A DNA stretch of 64,000 bases from Perkinsus olseni (GCA_013115135.1 JABANP010000034.1:1-64000), one strand, 5' to 3'; shown: positions 46,901 through 57,331, counted from the stretch's first letter. Notes: generated from the sequence alone by a model not told the origin. Numbers and translations are program-made.

Positions 46901-47833
46901 TGTGATTGGTGTTGAGGCAACACATGATCAGACCAACTCGATCTGATCAGGAGGCAGGATTCACTTAGTCTGATCTTTTCTTTCCATAACTTCAACATTT
47001 TATATCTCTTTCCACGCTAAAAGAAGCACAAGTGGTCCGGTATCATTTGTGAGAGCTGGAGTGCAACAAAGCCACTCGGAAGTCCTATTTCCGCTTCTAG
47101 AAACTTTAGATCGAGCCCGGATTTCGAAAGATTATGACCCGACTTTCATACCACTTATTGTTATGGATCCGCTGTAGCGTGGATACTTCAACAAATTCAC
47201 TCGATTAATTTATGATTCGAGACTCCGTCAGGGGCTGAGAACGGTATCCCTGGTGATGTCTCTCTTACGGTTAATCCTTCAGTGAAGGTCCCTCACATAG
47301 TGGGAGGCGTAAAGGAGGCAATTCTATTTTGTCTTTTCTCTTCCATTCTCACCTTACTGGCGACGATTGTGTTGAAGTCGAGAGTCATGGTCACCGGGAC
47401 GCGATATGATCGGAGGTGCCGCGAGCGGTGATGATCTGCCAGCACTTTCTCTGAGCGGTAGAACACGTTCAACTGCCGAATTCGCGCTGATAACTGGTTC
47501 TCACAAATAGGAGCAGCGCTTCAGGGCCTGAAGTTCAGGCGATCACTGTACATGAGTCATGTAACGTGACTCATCGCGTCCTCTCACCAACTGGCCCATT
47601 ACCACAGTAAGTCACAAGAGAGCTCTCTTGTGACTTATTCACACTCTCGGAGTCGGAGGCCAGGGTGGTTGATGAGCGGAAAGGATCGTTACAAAGTTTC
47701 CGGGAAAGGAAAGAGTTGTAACAGGAAAGAATGGGACCGGAAAGGACGGAAACTTTCCACTTCACGCGCGGCGAGCGAAACTTCCTTCGGCGTGCGATTT
47801 TTTCCTTAGCCGAAAAGCATATTACTCCGTCAA
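46901..47833. other. Duplication unit 4, 3' part; no gene recognised
   Basis: Matches the 3' flanks of the other Cys-rich units (TGGTCCGGTATCATTTG near 47035, GGTATCCCTGGTG near 47245), with deletions and its own palindromic additions near 47540-47580. Confidence 0.5.
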
Positions 47834-47906
47834 AGCAGCTTGGCGCAGTGGATAGCGTGTTGGGCTCATAACCCAAAGGTCCCTTGATCGAAACAAGGAG
47901 CTGCTA
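47834..47906 (+). tRNA. Initiator tRNA-Met (CAT), copy 1
   Basis: The acceptor stem AGCAGCT pairs with AGCTGCT (A1-U72). The anticodon arm GGGCTCATAACCC has three G-C pairs, and the T loop is ATCGAAA between CCTTG and CAAGG. These are hallmarks of eukaryotic initiator tRNA. No intron. Confidence 0.9.
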
Positions 47907-47959
47907 GTCATTCCTTCGCCAGAAAAGGAGAACAGAAATATAAGTACAGACTATTACTT

Positions 47960-48040
47960 GTCAGCTGTGGGATTCGAACCCACGAGGATCTCTCCACCAG
48001 AACTTGAGTCTGGCGCCTTAGACCACTCGGCCAAACTGAC
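47960..48040 (-). tRNA. tRNA-Leu (CAA)
   Basis: On the minus strand: GTCAGTTTGGCCGAGTGGTC at the 5' end, anticodon loop ACTCAAGT between CCAG and CTGG (anticodon CAA), a type II variable arm (GTGGAGAGATCCTC), T arm GTGGGTTCGAATCCCAC, and acceptor GTCAGTT/AGCTGAC. 81 nt. Confidence 0.9.
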
Positions 48041-48335
48041 CCGTCTCAGCAAGTGTAAAACGGACGCGACGCCGACCCTGAAGATCTTGAGCTCCTCCAA
48101 CGAAAGAGAATCATTTGCTCGCGGAGTCAATTGCCAACTTACTCAAGAGAGCGTATTGCAAATTGAGGTCCTACAAAATTTTCTCTTCAAAGCGTAGACC
48201 GTAGCGATCGGCGTGCCTCTATAAAATCAGGCGTGTCGCTTGGGGTGACACATCCGGCGCTAAGCTAGAGCACATTGCGTGCGAAAGAACACTAGCAGCG
48301 CGATTTCGGGGTAGAGATGATTCAGCTCCTGTAGC

Positions 48336-48405
48336 TGGAATGGTCTAGTTGGTTATGACGACTGCCAACCACGCAGTAGGTCCCGAGTTCGACTCTCGGT
48401 TCCAC
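48336..48405 (+). tRNA. tRNA-like sequence, isotype uncertain
   Basis: The acceptor TGGAAT pairs with GTTCCA, there is a plausible D arm (GGTCTAGTTGGTTATGACG), an anticodon stem ACTGC/GCAGT with loop CAACCAC, and a good T arm CCGAGTTCGACTCTCGG. By position the anticodon would be ACC (Gly), but base 33 is A instead of U, and one acceptor pair is mismatched. It may be a degenerate tRNA or a misfolded reading of another isotype. Confidence 0.45.
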
Positions 48406-48472
48406 TAAATTCCTGGTGACTCTCTGAAGCTGAGTGAGTCGCGAGACTTCTAATCTACCGTCACTTCATTGG

Positions 48473-48544
48473 GCACCGTTGGTCTAATGGTTAGGATATC
48501 TGCCTTCCAAGCAGATGGTCCGGGTTCAATTCCCGGACGGTGCA
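48473..48544 (+). tRNA. tRNA-Gly (TCC)
   Basis: The acceptor GCACCGT pairs with ACGGTGC. The anticodon loop CTTCCAA lies between TCTGC and GCAGA (anticodon TCC), and the T arm is CCGGGTTCAATTCCCGG. Discriminator A. 72 nt. Confidence 0.9.
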
Positions 48545-48621
48545 TAGGCGTCAGCTGAACATACACTCGAACTATTAGCAACAACCTCCTTACGGGTGCC
48601 AAAAGCATATTACACCGTCAA

Positions 48622-48694
48622 AGCAGCTTGGCGCAGTGGATAGCGTGTTGGGCTCATAACCCAAAGGTCCCTTGATCGAAACAAGTAGCTGCTA
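48622..48694 (+). tRNA. Initiator tRNA-Met (CAT), copy 2, probably degenerate
   Basis: Same as 47834-47906 except that the T-stem 3' strand is CAAGT instead of CAAGG, which loses one pair. The flanks (AAAAGCATATTAC upstream, CAGAAAAGGA-AACAGAAATAT downstream) are duplicated too, so a segment of about 135 bp was copied. The retrotransposon begins at the end of this copy. Confidence 0.7.
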
Positions 48695-48730
48695 ATCATT
48701 CTTTCGCCAGAAAAGGAAAACAGAAATATT

Positions 48731-49016
48731 GCAAGTTCAATCGGAGCCCCTTGCGACAGTCCAACGGGCGTCGCGAGGGGCACGATTGGACGGTCAAAAA
48801 TCGACACAACCGGAAACCAGCGTGCGCCCTGGTAATCGACGCACAGAGCACGCACGCGCCAAGCTAGTTGAATCACCCTCCCCGGGTGACAGCGGAAGTC
48901 AGCCGCTGAGTCCAGCGCGGTCTCTGAGCCGCGCTTGAACCGCTCGCGGTTCAGAATGGGGGCCTTAGCCCCATTCGTCAAGGACCATAGTCCTTGTGGA
49001 GTTTCCTTTTTCAAAA
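48731..49016 (+). repeat. Terminal repeat A1
   Basis: Starts GCAAGTTCAATCGGAGCCCC and ends GTTTCCTTTTTCAAAA. The second copy is at 59368-59653. Differs at the GCGAGGGGCACG / GCGAGAGGCACG position. Confidence 0.9.
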
Positions 49017-49361
49017 AAAAAGGAGCTTTGAATAACAAGGGTCTTAACCCCAATGTCTCTGAGGCTCAGAGTCTGAGCTAGCGGCGCCTCCACGGCGCTT
49101 GGGACTCTCCAGTCGAGAGCCTCCCTCGGGTCCGTTGGGACTGTTTCTGAGAAGCGACTGCGTGACGCGGTCTGCGTGATCGCAGTCCTCTCAGTTCTAT
49201 CCTAGCAGTGCGCCCCCCTCCTCTAGTAGAGGGCCTCTACCCTGTCTTCGCCCTCTCATGTCGTCCGTTCGCTCACTCCCGCCTTTCGCTTGCTTCCTCG
49301 CTCACTCTCGCCTCTCGCTTGCTCGCTCGCTCTCATCTGTCCCATCAGGGTTATTCGTTCA

Positions 49362-49772
49362 ATGGCCAACAACTCATCCCCCTCAGCCCCTTCCCCCCCG
49401 TCCGACGCTGAGATGAGAGCCGCGGAAGAAGCCGTCCTCGCGGCGGCGAACAATCTACAAGAACACCAGCGCGGCACCGCTGAAGCCGAGCCCGCCAACA
49501 ACCAGCCCGCTCCTAAACGGTCTGCTCGGGCCACTCGGCGCCTCCTGCAACAGCAGCAGCAACAAGAAGATCTACGTCTACAACGAGAGCGTCATCAAGA
49601 ACAACAAGAACATGAACAACATCAACAACAGCCACTCCCACAGGGTGACCAACGACCGACAGGCCAACCACAGCCTGCTCGACCGGCTCAATCCTCCCAC
49701 GCCCAGGGTCCACGGAACGAAGACCACGAGTGGGAGAACCAGGTTCTGAGCGTCATCCACAACCTAACCTAG
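49362..49772 (+). CDS. Gag-like N-terminal ORF of the retrotransposon
   Basis: 136 codons from ATG 49362 (MANNSSPSAPSPPSDAEMRA), an Ala/Glu helical part, then a Gln/His-rich low-complexity region and EWENQVLSVIHNLT before TAG. It is the first ORF after A1, as expected for gag. The link to the second gag-like ORF at about 54 kb is broken by the tandem array, so it may be a separate small protein or the first part of a disrupted gag. Confidence 0.5.
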   Translation: MANNSSPSAPSPPSDAEMRAAEEAVLAAANNLQEHQRGTAEAEPANNQPAPKRSARATRRLLQQQQQQEDLRLQRERHQEQQEHEQHQQQPLPQGDQRPTGQPQPARPAQSSHAQGPRNEDHEWENQVLSVIHNLT

Positions 49773-49869
49773 CAACACTCGCAGCTGAGCCGCTAGACGT
49801 TGCAACGTAAGATTAGGAGGTATTGAGATGTGCTGGAAATCGTTTCAACCGACGCTACGCTTAAGCCAT

Positions 49870-50910
49870 ATACCATGAGCAAGCCACAGCATAATAGAAC
49901 ATGTTACTAGGTTCTGGATGTGAGAGATATATGCGAGGGAGGCATAGGAAAAAGAACAGAGGGCGAATCGCCTGGGCGATGAACGCGCGATGCAGATGCG
50001 AGAGGAGATGTGCGCGGCCCGGGCAGCTCTCCGACGGAGGACGCTGCCCGGGCCGCAATATCGACATTGTGACTTCGTGGTTGAGCATTGTCGCCGGCTT
50101 GCAAGGTTAAGGGGACTTAATCGCTGGGCTCCATTCGTACTGGCAAACATGGCATGCCGATCTTCCCGAGCAAACCGATAAGCGAAAATATGGGACACAG
50201 TATCTTGTAACTCGACCAGTAACTGTTTGGCCCAAGTACTTGGGTCACGTTTCGTAATAATCGTACATGACAGTGAGTGATGCATCAGTTGGCAGTATGG
50301 CCCAATCAGAGCTGCACACAAGGCCATTAATAGCGTCCCTGTCCCGAACCCGAACACCGAACACCGAAGCCCAGCCCGACTGCCGTGGCGTGCGCTTTCT
50401 TGTTTATGTTAGCGCGCGCCCTCAAATACGAATTTCGCAGGCAGAGGCTCATCCAGCACGATTCAACCCCTCAGACAGTAGCACGTAGATCTCATCGCTG
50501 TTGGGGATATTCGTGGCAATTTTTGTGCAAAATATGCCTCATTTGAAGCCTGCACGGCGTACAAACGCCAATTGTGAAACGTGCATCATTCTGGCAGCGG
50601 AGCGTAGTTCTGTCCCTTTTGTGCGCCACGTCACCCGAATTTCCCATGAGAAATGGTTGGTTTGTGGCGTGGATGTTTTCGTTTGACATGAGCCGTTGCA
50701 GGATTACTCATATGCATGGTAGGAGTAGTCGTGCAAAGTTTGAGAAAATTTCATAGGCCAATTTCGAAAATCGCTCCGATTCGATGCAGATGTAATATGG
50801 TTGTTTCCGGTGGCAGAGACCACCCGCGCTCGCCCTAGGCCCTCGCGGGGCCCTTCCCGCTCGGGCTAACATTTGTGAGGTACCCCGCATGGAACTCGCC
50901 CTCCGTTCAC
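49870..50910 (+). repeat. Divergent first copy of the ~1.05-kb internal tandem unit
   Basis: Recognisable blocks in the same order as the later copies: a G/C hairpin (50014-50056), GGCGTGCGCTTTCTTGTTTA and TGTTAGCGCGCGCCC (about 50383-50420), GGAGCGTAGTTCTGTC (about 50598), CTCGCGGGGCCCTTCCCGCT (about 50845). Strongly diverged in between. Confidence 0.65.
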
Positions 50911-53900
50911 CTAGAGAAAGACGTCCTAAGGCCGCGAGCGGAAAAATGCGAGAAAAACGTGGAGCAGGAGCGCGCAGCTCGTGCGAGTCACACCGATAGG
51001 GCAGTCGAGCAGTATCCTCAGCGTCGACGGTCTGCAGCTCGGTATGCTTCGAGCGCACGAGCGGCAATACATCGAGTGTAGGGCCGAAAGATGCGACTGG
51101 CACAATCTACGATGAGATAGTGAAACGCAGGTGTCAGTGGTATGGCGATCCGGGCTCCCCCACAAGTGGGGACCCTGCCCGGATCGCAAGGTTACGTTAA
51201 CCGTGTAACAGTCGCCGGCGGGCGTGCGCGGTTGACGATGCGCAGTGGCATGGAGCGCGCGCCCTGACAGGTTTGGTGAACTTGCGAGGCAAACTACGCA
51301 ACAAGAAACCGATTGTGGCCCGCGAGGGCGTAATGATGAATATCAGGATATAATTTATACGCCGAACAACCCACCAGCTACAGAGGAGCAGTGCTAACTC
51401 GCTCATAACGTCTAACCGCACGGACGCGGCTGTGGCGTGCCCTTTCTCGCGTATGTTAGCGCGCGCCCGTCACTTCCAATTTTCTCTCCTGCGGCGGAAC
51501 CAGCAGTCTTGAGCGTTCGAGGGGATAGGCTACGGGTCTGTAGGCCCTGTGGAGTAGTGTGGCGAAAATTGAGGCGAATTCCGTTCAATTTGCCTACCGT
51601 ACAGCGAGGATTCGAAAAGTGTCAAACGTGCGCCATTTCGAAGGCGGAGCGTAGTTCTGTCTCTTTTTTTGCGCCACGTCACGCGCGCGGCCCATGAATA
51701 TAAGTTAGTGTTTAGGTGTAAACGTTTCGTTTGAGACGAGATATAGCAGTGACACCATTTTAGTATACGTAGAGTCGATTTGCAAAGTTTCAGCGAATTT
51801 TAACGGCTGGGAGTCGAGATGGGTGTCTGGGTATAGCTTGGAACCTTTAGATATAGACGGTCACTCTCCCGACCATTTAGCGCGCGCCTCGCTGGGGCCC
51901 TTCCCGCTCGGCGACATTTCCCTGGGCATACAGCATGGCGCTAAACCCCCGTCCACCTAGAGAAAGACGTCCTAAGGCCGCGAGCGGAAAAATGAGAGAA
52001 AAACGTGGAGCAGGAGCGCGCTGCTCGTGAGAGTCACACCGACAGGGCAGTCGAGCAGTATTGCTCAGCGTCGACGGTCTGCAGCTCGGTACGCTCCGAA
52101 CGTACGAGCGGCAATACATCGAGTGTAGGGCCGACAGATGTGACTGGCGCAATCTACGATGGGATAGTGAAACGCAGGTGTCAGTGGTATGGCGATCCGG
52201 GCTCCCCACAAGTGGGGACCCTGCCCGGATCGCAAGGTTACGTTAACTGTGTAATACTCGCCGGCGGGCGTGCGCGGTTGACGATGCGCAGTGGCATGGA
52301 GCGCGCGCCCTGACAGGTTTGGCGGTGTTGCGAGGCAAAGTACGCAACAAGAAACCGATTGTGGCCCGCGAGGGCATAATGATGAATATCAGGATATAAT
52401 TTATACGCCGAACAACCCACCGGCTAGAGAAGAGCAGTGCTAACTCGCTCATGGCGTATAACCGCACGGACGCGGCTGTGGCGTGCCCTTTCTCGCGTAT
52501 GTTAGCGCGCGCCCGTAATCCCCAATTTTGCCTCCTGCGGCGGAGCCAGGAACCTCGAGCATTCGAGCGGCTAGGCTATGGCTCTGTAGGCACTGTGGAG
52601 TCTTGTGGCGAAGATCCAAGCGAAACCCGTTGCATCTGAGTACTCTACAGCGAGGATTCGCAAAGTGTCAAACGTGCGCCATTTTGAAGGCGGAGCGTAG
52701 TTCTGTCTCTTTTTTTGCGCCACGTCACGCGCGCGGCCCATGGAAATAGGTTAGTGTTTTGGTGTAAACGTTTCGTTTAAGACGAGATATAGCAGTGACA
52801 CCATTTTATTTTAAGTAGAGTCGATTTGCAAAGTTTCAGCGAATTTTAACGGCTGGGAGTCGAGAAGGGTGTCTGGGTATAGCTTGGAACCTTTAGATAT
52901 AGACGGTCACTCTCCCGACCATTTAGCGCGCGCCTCGCTGGGGCCCTTCCCGCTCGGCGACATTTCCCTGGGCATACAGCATGGCGCTAAACCCCCGTCC
53001 ACCTAGAGAAAGACGTCCTAAGGCCGCGAGCGGAAAAATGAGAGAAAAACGTGGAGCAGGAGCGCGCTGCTCGTGAGAGTCACACCGACAGGGCAGTCGA
53101 GCAGTATTGCTCAGCGTCGACGGTCTGCAGCTCGGTACGCTCCGAACGTACGAGCGGCAATACATCGAGTGTAGGGCCGACAGATGTGACTGGCGCAATC
53201 TACGATGGGGTAGTGAAACGCAGGTGTCAGGTATGGCGATCCGGGCTCCCCACAAGTGGGGACCCTGCCCGGATCGCAAGGTTACGTTAACTGTGTAATA
53301 CTCGCCGGCGGGCGTGCGCGGTTGACGATGCGCAGTGGCATGGAGCGCGCGCCCTGACAGGTTTGGCGGTGTTGCGAGGCAAAGTACGCAACAAGAAACC
53401 GATTGTGGCCCGCGAGGGCATAATGATGAATATCAGGATATAATTTATACGCCGAACAACCCACCGGCTAGAGAAGAGCAGTGCTAACTCGCTCATGGCG
53501 TATAACCGCACGGACGCGGCTGTGGCGTGCCCTTTCTCGCGTATGTTAGCGCGCGCCCGTAATCCCCTAATTTTGCCTCCTGCGGCGGAGCCAGGAACCT
53601 CGAGCATTCGAGCGGCTAGGCTATGGCTCTGTAGGCACTGTGGAGTCTTGTGGCGAAGATCCAAGCGAAACCCGTTGCATCTGAGTACTCTACAGCGAGG
53701 ATTCGCAAAGTGTCAAACGTGCGCCATTTTGAAGGCGGAGCGTAGTTCTGTCTCTTTTTTTGCGCCACGTCACGCGCGCGGCCCATGGAAATAGGTTAGT
53801 GTTTTGGTGTAAACGTTTCGTTTAAGACGAGATATAGCAGTGACACCATTTTATTTTAAGTAGAGTCGATTTGCAAAGTTTCAGCGAATTTTTAACGGCT

Positions 53901-54049
53901 GGGAGTCGACAAGGGTGTCTGGGTATAGCTTGGAACCTTTAGATATAGACGGTCACTCTCCCGACCATTTAGCGCGCGCCTCGCTGGGGCCCTTCCCGCT
54001 CGGCGACATTTCCCTGGGCATACAGCATGGCGCTAAACCCCCGTCCACC
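50911..54049 (+). repeat. Tandem array, three 1,046-bp units inside the retrotransposon
   Basis: Units begin with CTAGAGAAAGACGTCCTAAG at 50911, 51957 and 53003. The third ends at about 54049, where the sequence switches to AAGGACCGTTGCCCAGG (gag). Units two and three are almost identical. Each contains a hairpin with 11-bp arms, a CxxC-containing ORF, and GCGCGCGCC stretches. Confidence 0.9.
53495..53794 (+). other. CxxC-CxxC small ORF in tandem unit (copy in third unit)
   Basis: 99 codons: MAYNRTDAAVACPFSRMLAR, then RLWLCRHCGVLWRRSKR and GFAKCQTCAILKAERSSV, ending in ARGPWK. Two Cys pairs (C-x2-C, about 25 residues, C-x2-C) look like a small zinc-binding motif. In unit one (51437-51697) the same frame gives RLRVCRPCGVVWRKLRR and KCQTCAISKAERSSV. 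In unit two the frame is split by one base upstream of the Cys pairs (52528-52749 carries the rest). The divergent copy keeps NCETCIILAAERSSV. Coding status is inference. Confidence 0.35.
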
Positions 54050-54817
54050 AAGGACCGTTGCCCAGGTCGCCCATCTCAACGCCACTACTACCAACCCGGT
54101 ACGGTAGCCGACTACATCGAGAGCAACCCCTCCCTCGAGGGCATTGCCTTTGACCAGAACCCACCGGAGGCCGTGATAACCGCGGCAGCGGACCTCCCCC
54201 CGGCAAAGCGGATAAGCTATCTGCTGTCCTTGCCGCTGAAGGAGCTGTGCTCCGAGGCTGAATCCGAGCCCCTGAGAATCTCGGAGGATGACTACATCCT
54301 CTCCGACTACATTCGTGCGGTGCTTCGTTGGGCAATCTGCCTTTCCTTGGTCTCTTGTCACTCCGACGACGTCGACTCCATTCCAATGGGATATCTCCTT
54401 GGACATCTCGAGTCCGTCCTCGCCAGCACGGGCGCACTGTCGTACTCCGGTAAGCCTGGCGGAGCTCTTGCAGCTAAGTTTTATCATCGCCATTCGGTGA
54501 GAAAAGCAACTGAAGCCGTTCGTAGAGGCGTCCCCATTAAGTCGGTCCTTCAAGATCTCAGTCTGATGGACCAGAACATCGCTCTGAGGTCAGCCAATGA
54601 GGCGGTGGCTGCCAGGGAGAAGAAGAACAAATCCTGGCGGAATTGGTCTAACTACAACTCAGGCGGTGGCAGTTCCAACAGCCACAGCAGCAACAACAAC
54701 AAGAGGTCTCGCGGCAAAGCGTGGGACAAGAACCCGAAGGCCAAGGACTCCTCCGAGAACAACAACAACAACAATAACGACAGCAACGACAGCAGCAAGA
54801 AGAAGGCCAAGCAGTGA
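53915..54817 (+). CDS. Gag-like ORF of the retrotransposon
   Basis: The frame opens inside the last tandem unit and runs to TGA at 54815-54817. The part unique to the element starts after about 54049: YYQPGTVADYIESNPSLEGI, PPAKRISYLLSLPLKELCSE, DDYILSDYIRAVLRWAICLS, a helix-rich capsid-like region, and then a Ser/Asn/Lys-rich basic tail (NNNKRSRGKAWDKN) suited to nucleic-acid binding. No CCHC knuckle is seen. Assigned to gag by position before RT and by composition only. Confidence 0.55.
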   Translation: MSGYSLEPLDIDGHSPDHLARASLGPFPLGDISLGIQHGAKPPSTKDRCPGRPSQRHYYQPGTVADYIESNPSLEGIAFDQNPPEAVITAAADLPPAKRISYLLSLPLKELCSEAESEPLRISEDDYILSDYIRAVLRWAICLSLVSCHSDDVDSIPMGYLLGHLESVLASTGALSYSGKPGGALAAKFYHRHSVRKATEAVRRGVPIKSVLQDLSLMDQNIALRSANEAVAAREKKNKSWRNWSNYNSGGGSSNSHSSNNNKRSRGKAWDKNPKAKDSSENNNNNNNDSNDSSKKKAKQ

Positions 54818-55208
54818 GAATGCCCCCGGAGGGCTCACCAGCAGCGCTGTGTATGCCGGCCTGCCCTGGCACGTCTTGGTCGCCGACCTTATCGCTCTCA
54901 GCTGAGCGCCATCTGGGGACTCCCCATCTCTCTCTTATTAGTTAAGCATTCCCATTATCGTCACAACAGTAATTTTGCAGCATGTCACGTACTGCAGTTC
55001 GATCGTACAGATCGAGTCGATCTGATCAATCTTAGTTTGTTGGCCTAGCCTTCCCAGTGGTTGCGCTTCTCAGTGTCAATAAAAGGGAGGGGGAGACAAG
55101 TGAATAAACAACCTCACGCCCATCGCCGATGGGCCATCGGGGTCCCGCATACGGTGACCGTATTACGGTCCGTTCACAGATTGTTTCCGCCAGCCTCAGC
55201 CCAACGAC

Positions 55209-56810
55209 ATGCCCTCCACCACTCGTCGTCCCCGCAAGCCCAGCGCAGACGCTAGGCGGAGGAAGAGAGCAAGGAGATCAGGATCACGCCCAATCGCTCT
55301 CGACAGCTTCCGCTCCATCCTCCTAGAGGACAGCGCTGCCGACGAGCCACGCCTCTACTACACCAGCCCCAAGATCGATGCCGCCAAGCTGAGGAATTAC
55401 AACTTGACCGGCGGCGCTCTGGAGCATCTAGTCTGGGCTCGACAAAGAGTCAACCCTCTCCAGACCGAACCCACACTGCCACATTCCCTCCTAGCCGCGA
55501 TCCGCGTTCACAAGGAGTTGGGGTCGGAAGAGATCAACGACTCCCGAGAGAAAGTCATGCGGTTTCTGAAGCGGAGAGCACAACAGCTCACTCCCCAAGC
55601 AGAGGAGATGAGGTCGAGGATGCCTGCTGACGTGCACGCGATCAGCGGCCGCCTGAACCTTCCCCTGCTCAGAGAGTTGATACTCCTGACCGACTACCCG
55701 GACACCAATCTAGCTGCCGACCTACAAAACGGTATGCCGGTCGTGGGGAGACTACCTTACGTTAAGGGGGTCTTTGGAGAGCGTCAGCCGAGGAAGGATT
55801 GCAAGCAGGCCATGTTCACGGACCCAGAAGAGCTCTTGGACTCCTCTATGAAAGGAATGGACAAGTTCCTCCGCCAAATCGAGGGCCAAACCTTCAGCCG
55901 CCCGATATGGGACTCCTGCCTCGCTGAAGTCAAGCAAGGGCAGATGGAAGGCCCCCTGACGCCGGAGGAAGCAGCCAGCCGCTACGGCAGGTACGTGCTG
56001 GCGACCAGGTTTGCCGTTGAACAAGTCGACAAACGATTTTGTGATGATTTTCGGAGGAGCGGAACGAACCGCTCCACGGAGTACTCCCAGGCGATAACTC
56101 TCCCCGGCCACGAGACCATCCTAGCCGCCTGGAGAATGATCGCCACCGTCAAGGAAGGCGACCCCATCAAGATATTCAAGAGCGACCACGAAAGTGCGTA
56201 CCGCCAGGTACCCACGAACCCAGAGCACTCGCGGTTTCAACTCATCGGCATCACCGGCCCCGAGGGGAAGCCCGCTATCTTCCGACACCGGGCTCTCTCG
56301 TTCGGAGCGAGCAGCAGCGTGTGGAGTTACTGTCGGATATCTCAGTGCCTCACGCACCTCCATAGAATCCTCTTCGCCGGGGTCAGTATGTCGTTTATCG
56401 ACGACTACTGGGGAATTGAGCCCGAGTCGACCGCTTCCTCAAGCTTCGACAGCTGGGTCCTACTCAACAACCTCATCGGGTTTAGAGAGAAGGAGGCGAA
56501 GCGTCAAGCCCCTACCGCCTCGACCACCCTCCTGGGACTCAAAGTTTCCTTCAAGGAGACCTCGGTATCCCTAGGTCTAACTGTCGACAAACGCCAGAAG
56601 CTCATCACTTCCCTAGAGGAAATTAAGCGAACCGGCAGGGCAAGCACTGGGGACCTCAAGAAGCTCTGCGGCCGCCTCACGTTTGCCGCCGCTACATCAG
56701 CAGATCACTCCTGGCGAGCCTACACGAGAACGCTCTACTCGTGGATATTTCAAGGCAATAAGCCTGCATCCCCCAGGTCCAGAACGCCTTATCGAACCTC
56801 CTTTCCCTAG
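55209..56810 (+). CDS. Reverse transcriptase of the DIRS/Ngaro-type element
   Basis: Copies the element RNA into DNA. From ATG 55209, a basic N terminus is followed by an RT fold: LPGHETILAAWRM, IKIFKSDHESAYRQVP (first catalytic Asp, near 56185), FRHRALSFGASSSVWSYCRI, MSFIDDYWG (the Asp pair of the YxDD-equivalent box, near 56390-56415), and LLGLKVSF. The thumb region continues to RLTFAAATSADHSWRAY. The frame ends at 56810, but similarity continues in another frame (RNase H), so one frameshift, spontaneous or programmed, lies near 56760-56790. Confidence 0.85.
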   Translation: MPSTTRRPRKPSADARRRKRARRSGSRPIALDSFRSILLEDSAADEPRLYYTSPKIDAAKLRNYNLTGGALEHLVWARQRVNPLQTEPTLPHSLLAAIRVHKELGSEEINDSREKVMRFLKRRAQQLTPQAEEMRSRMPADVHAISGRLNLPLLRELILLTDYPDTNLAADLQNGMPVVGRLPYVKGVFGERQPRKDCKQAMFTDPEELLDSSMKGMDKFLRQIEGQTFSRPIWDSCLAEVKQGQMEGPLTPEEAASRYGRYVLATRFAVEQVDKRFCDDFRRSGTNRSTEYSQAITLPGHETILAAWRMIATVKEGDPIKIFKSDHESAYRQVPTNPEHSRFQLIGITGPEGKPAIFRHRALSFGASSSVWSYCRISQCLTHLHRILFAGVSMSFIDDYWGIEPESTASSSFDSWVLLNNLIGFREKEAKRQAPTASTTLLGLKVSFKETSVSLGLTVDKRQKLITSLEEIKRTGRASTGDLKKLCGRLTFAAATSADHSWRAYTRTLYSWIFQGNKPASPRSRTPYRTSFP

Positions 56811-57331
56811 TCAGGAGCGCCCCCTCCGACCGCACGGTCGATCTCAGCCGAGTCAAGGGCAAACCGTTTGTCCTATATTCCGACGCAGAAGGCGAGGGGT
56901 CCCGCCTGGGCGGAGTTCTCTGCAACCCGCAGGATAGCCGTGACAAGGACAGATTCTTCTCCGAGACCGCTCCCCGGGAGATAATGGGCTCTTGGCAAGC
57001 CCGCGAAACTCAGATCATTCCTCTAGAACTCCTGGCTGCTGTCACGACGCTACACACCTTCTGCGGTCTTCCTCAAGGACAAGTCCTGCTTCCTCTACGT
57101 CGATAGCGAGCCTGTAGAACATGCTCTTGTGAAGGGCAGTTCCCGACAACAAAATCTGAACCTCATGGTGTCCCGGTTCTGGCGGACAGCTGCGAGACAC
57201 AACATCTCGGTCTGGGTATCCCGGGTTCCCAGCAAGCAGAATGTTGCTGACGGGCCCTCTCGCCGGAGCTACAACCACGTCGCCGGCTTCTCAAGATGGT
57301 ACGCGAGGTGGCCCAGCCTCTCCCCGATCTA
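56779..57331 (+). CDS. RNase H domain, in two frames
   Basis: The first part reads VQNALSNLLSLVRSAPSDRT and KPFVLYSDAEGEGSRLGGVL (first Asp) and IIPLELLAAVTTLHTF (the Glu), until about 57062. It then continues in a different frame: VFLKDKSCFLYVDSEPVEHA (second Asp) to VSRVPSKQNVADGPSRR (ending Asp) and a stop near 57331. This is the RNase H order of DIRS-like RT-RH proteins and degrades the RNA template. Two frame changes relative to RT make the copy look inactive unless recoded. Confidence 0.7.

Noticed and set aside
48610..49053. Minus-strand frame of about 147 codons, repeated at 59229-59681
   Set aside because: It lies in the A1/A2 terminal repeats and occurs twice only because those are duplicated; no motif.
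49870..54049. Helitron ends marked by the hairpins
   Set aside because: No CTRR end follows the hairpin, no TC start was seen, and the units are strictly head-to-tail.
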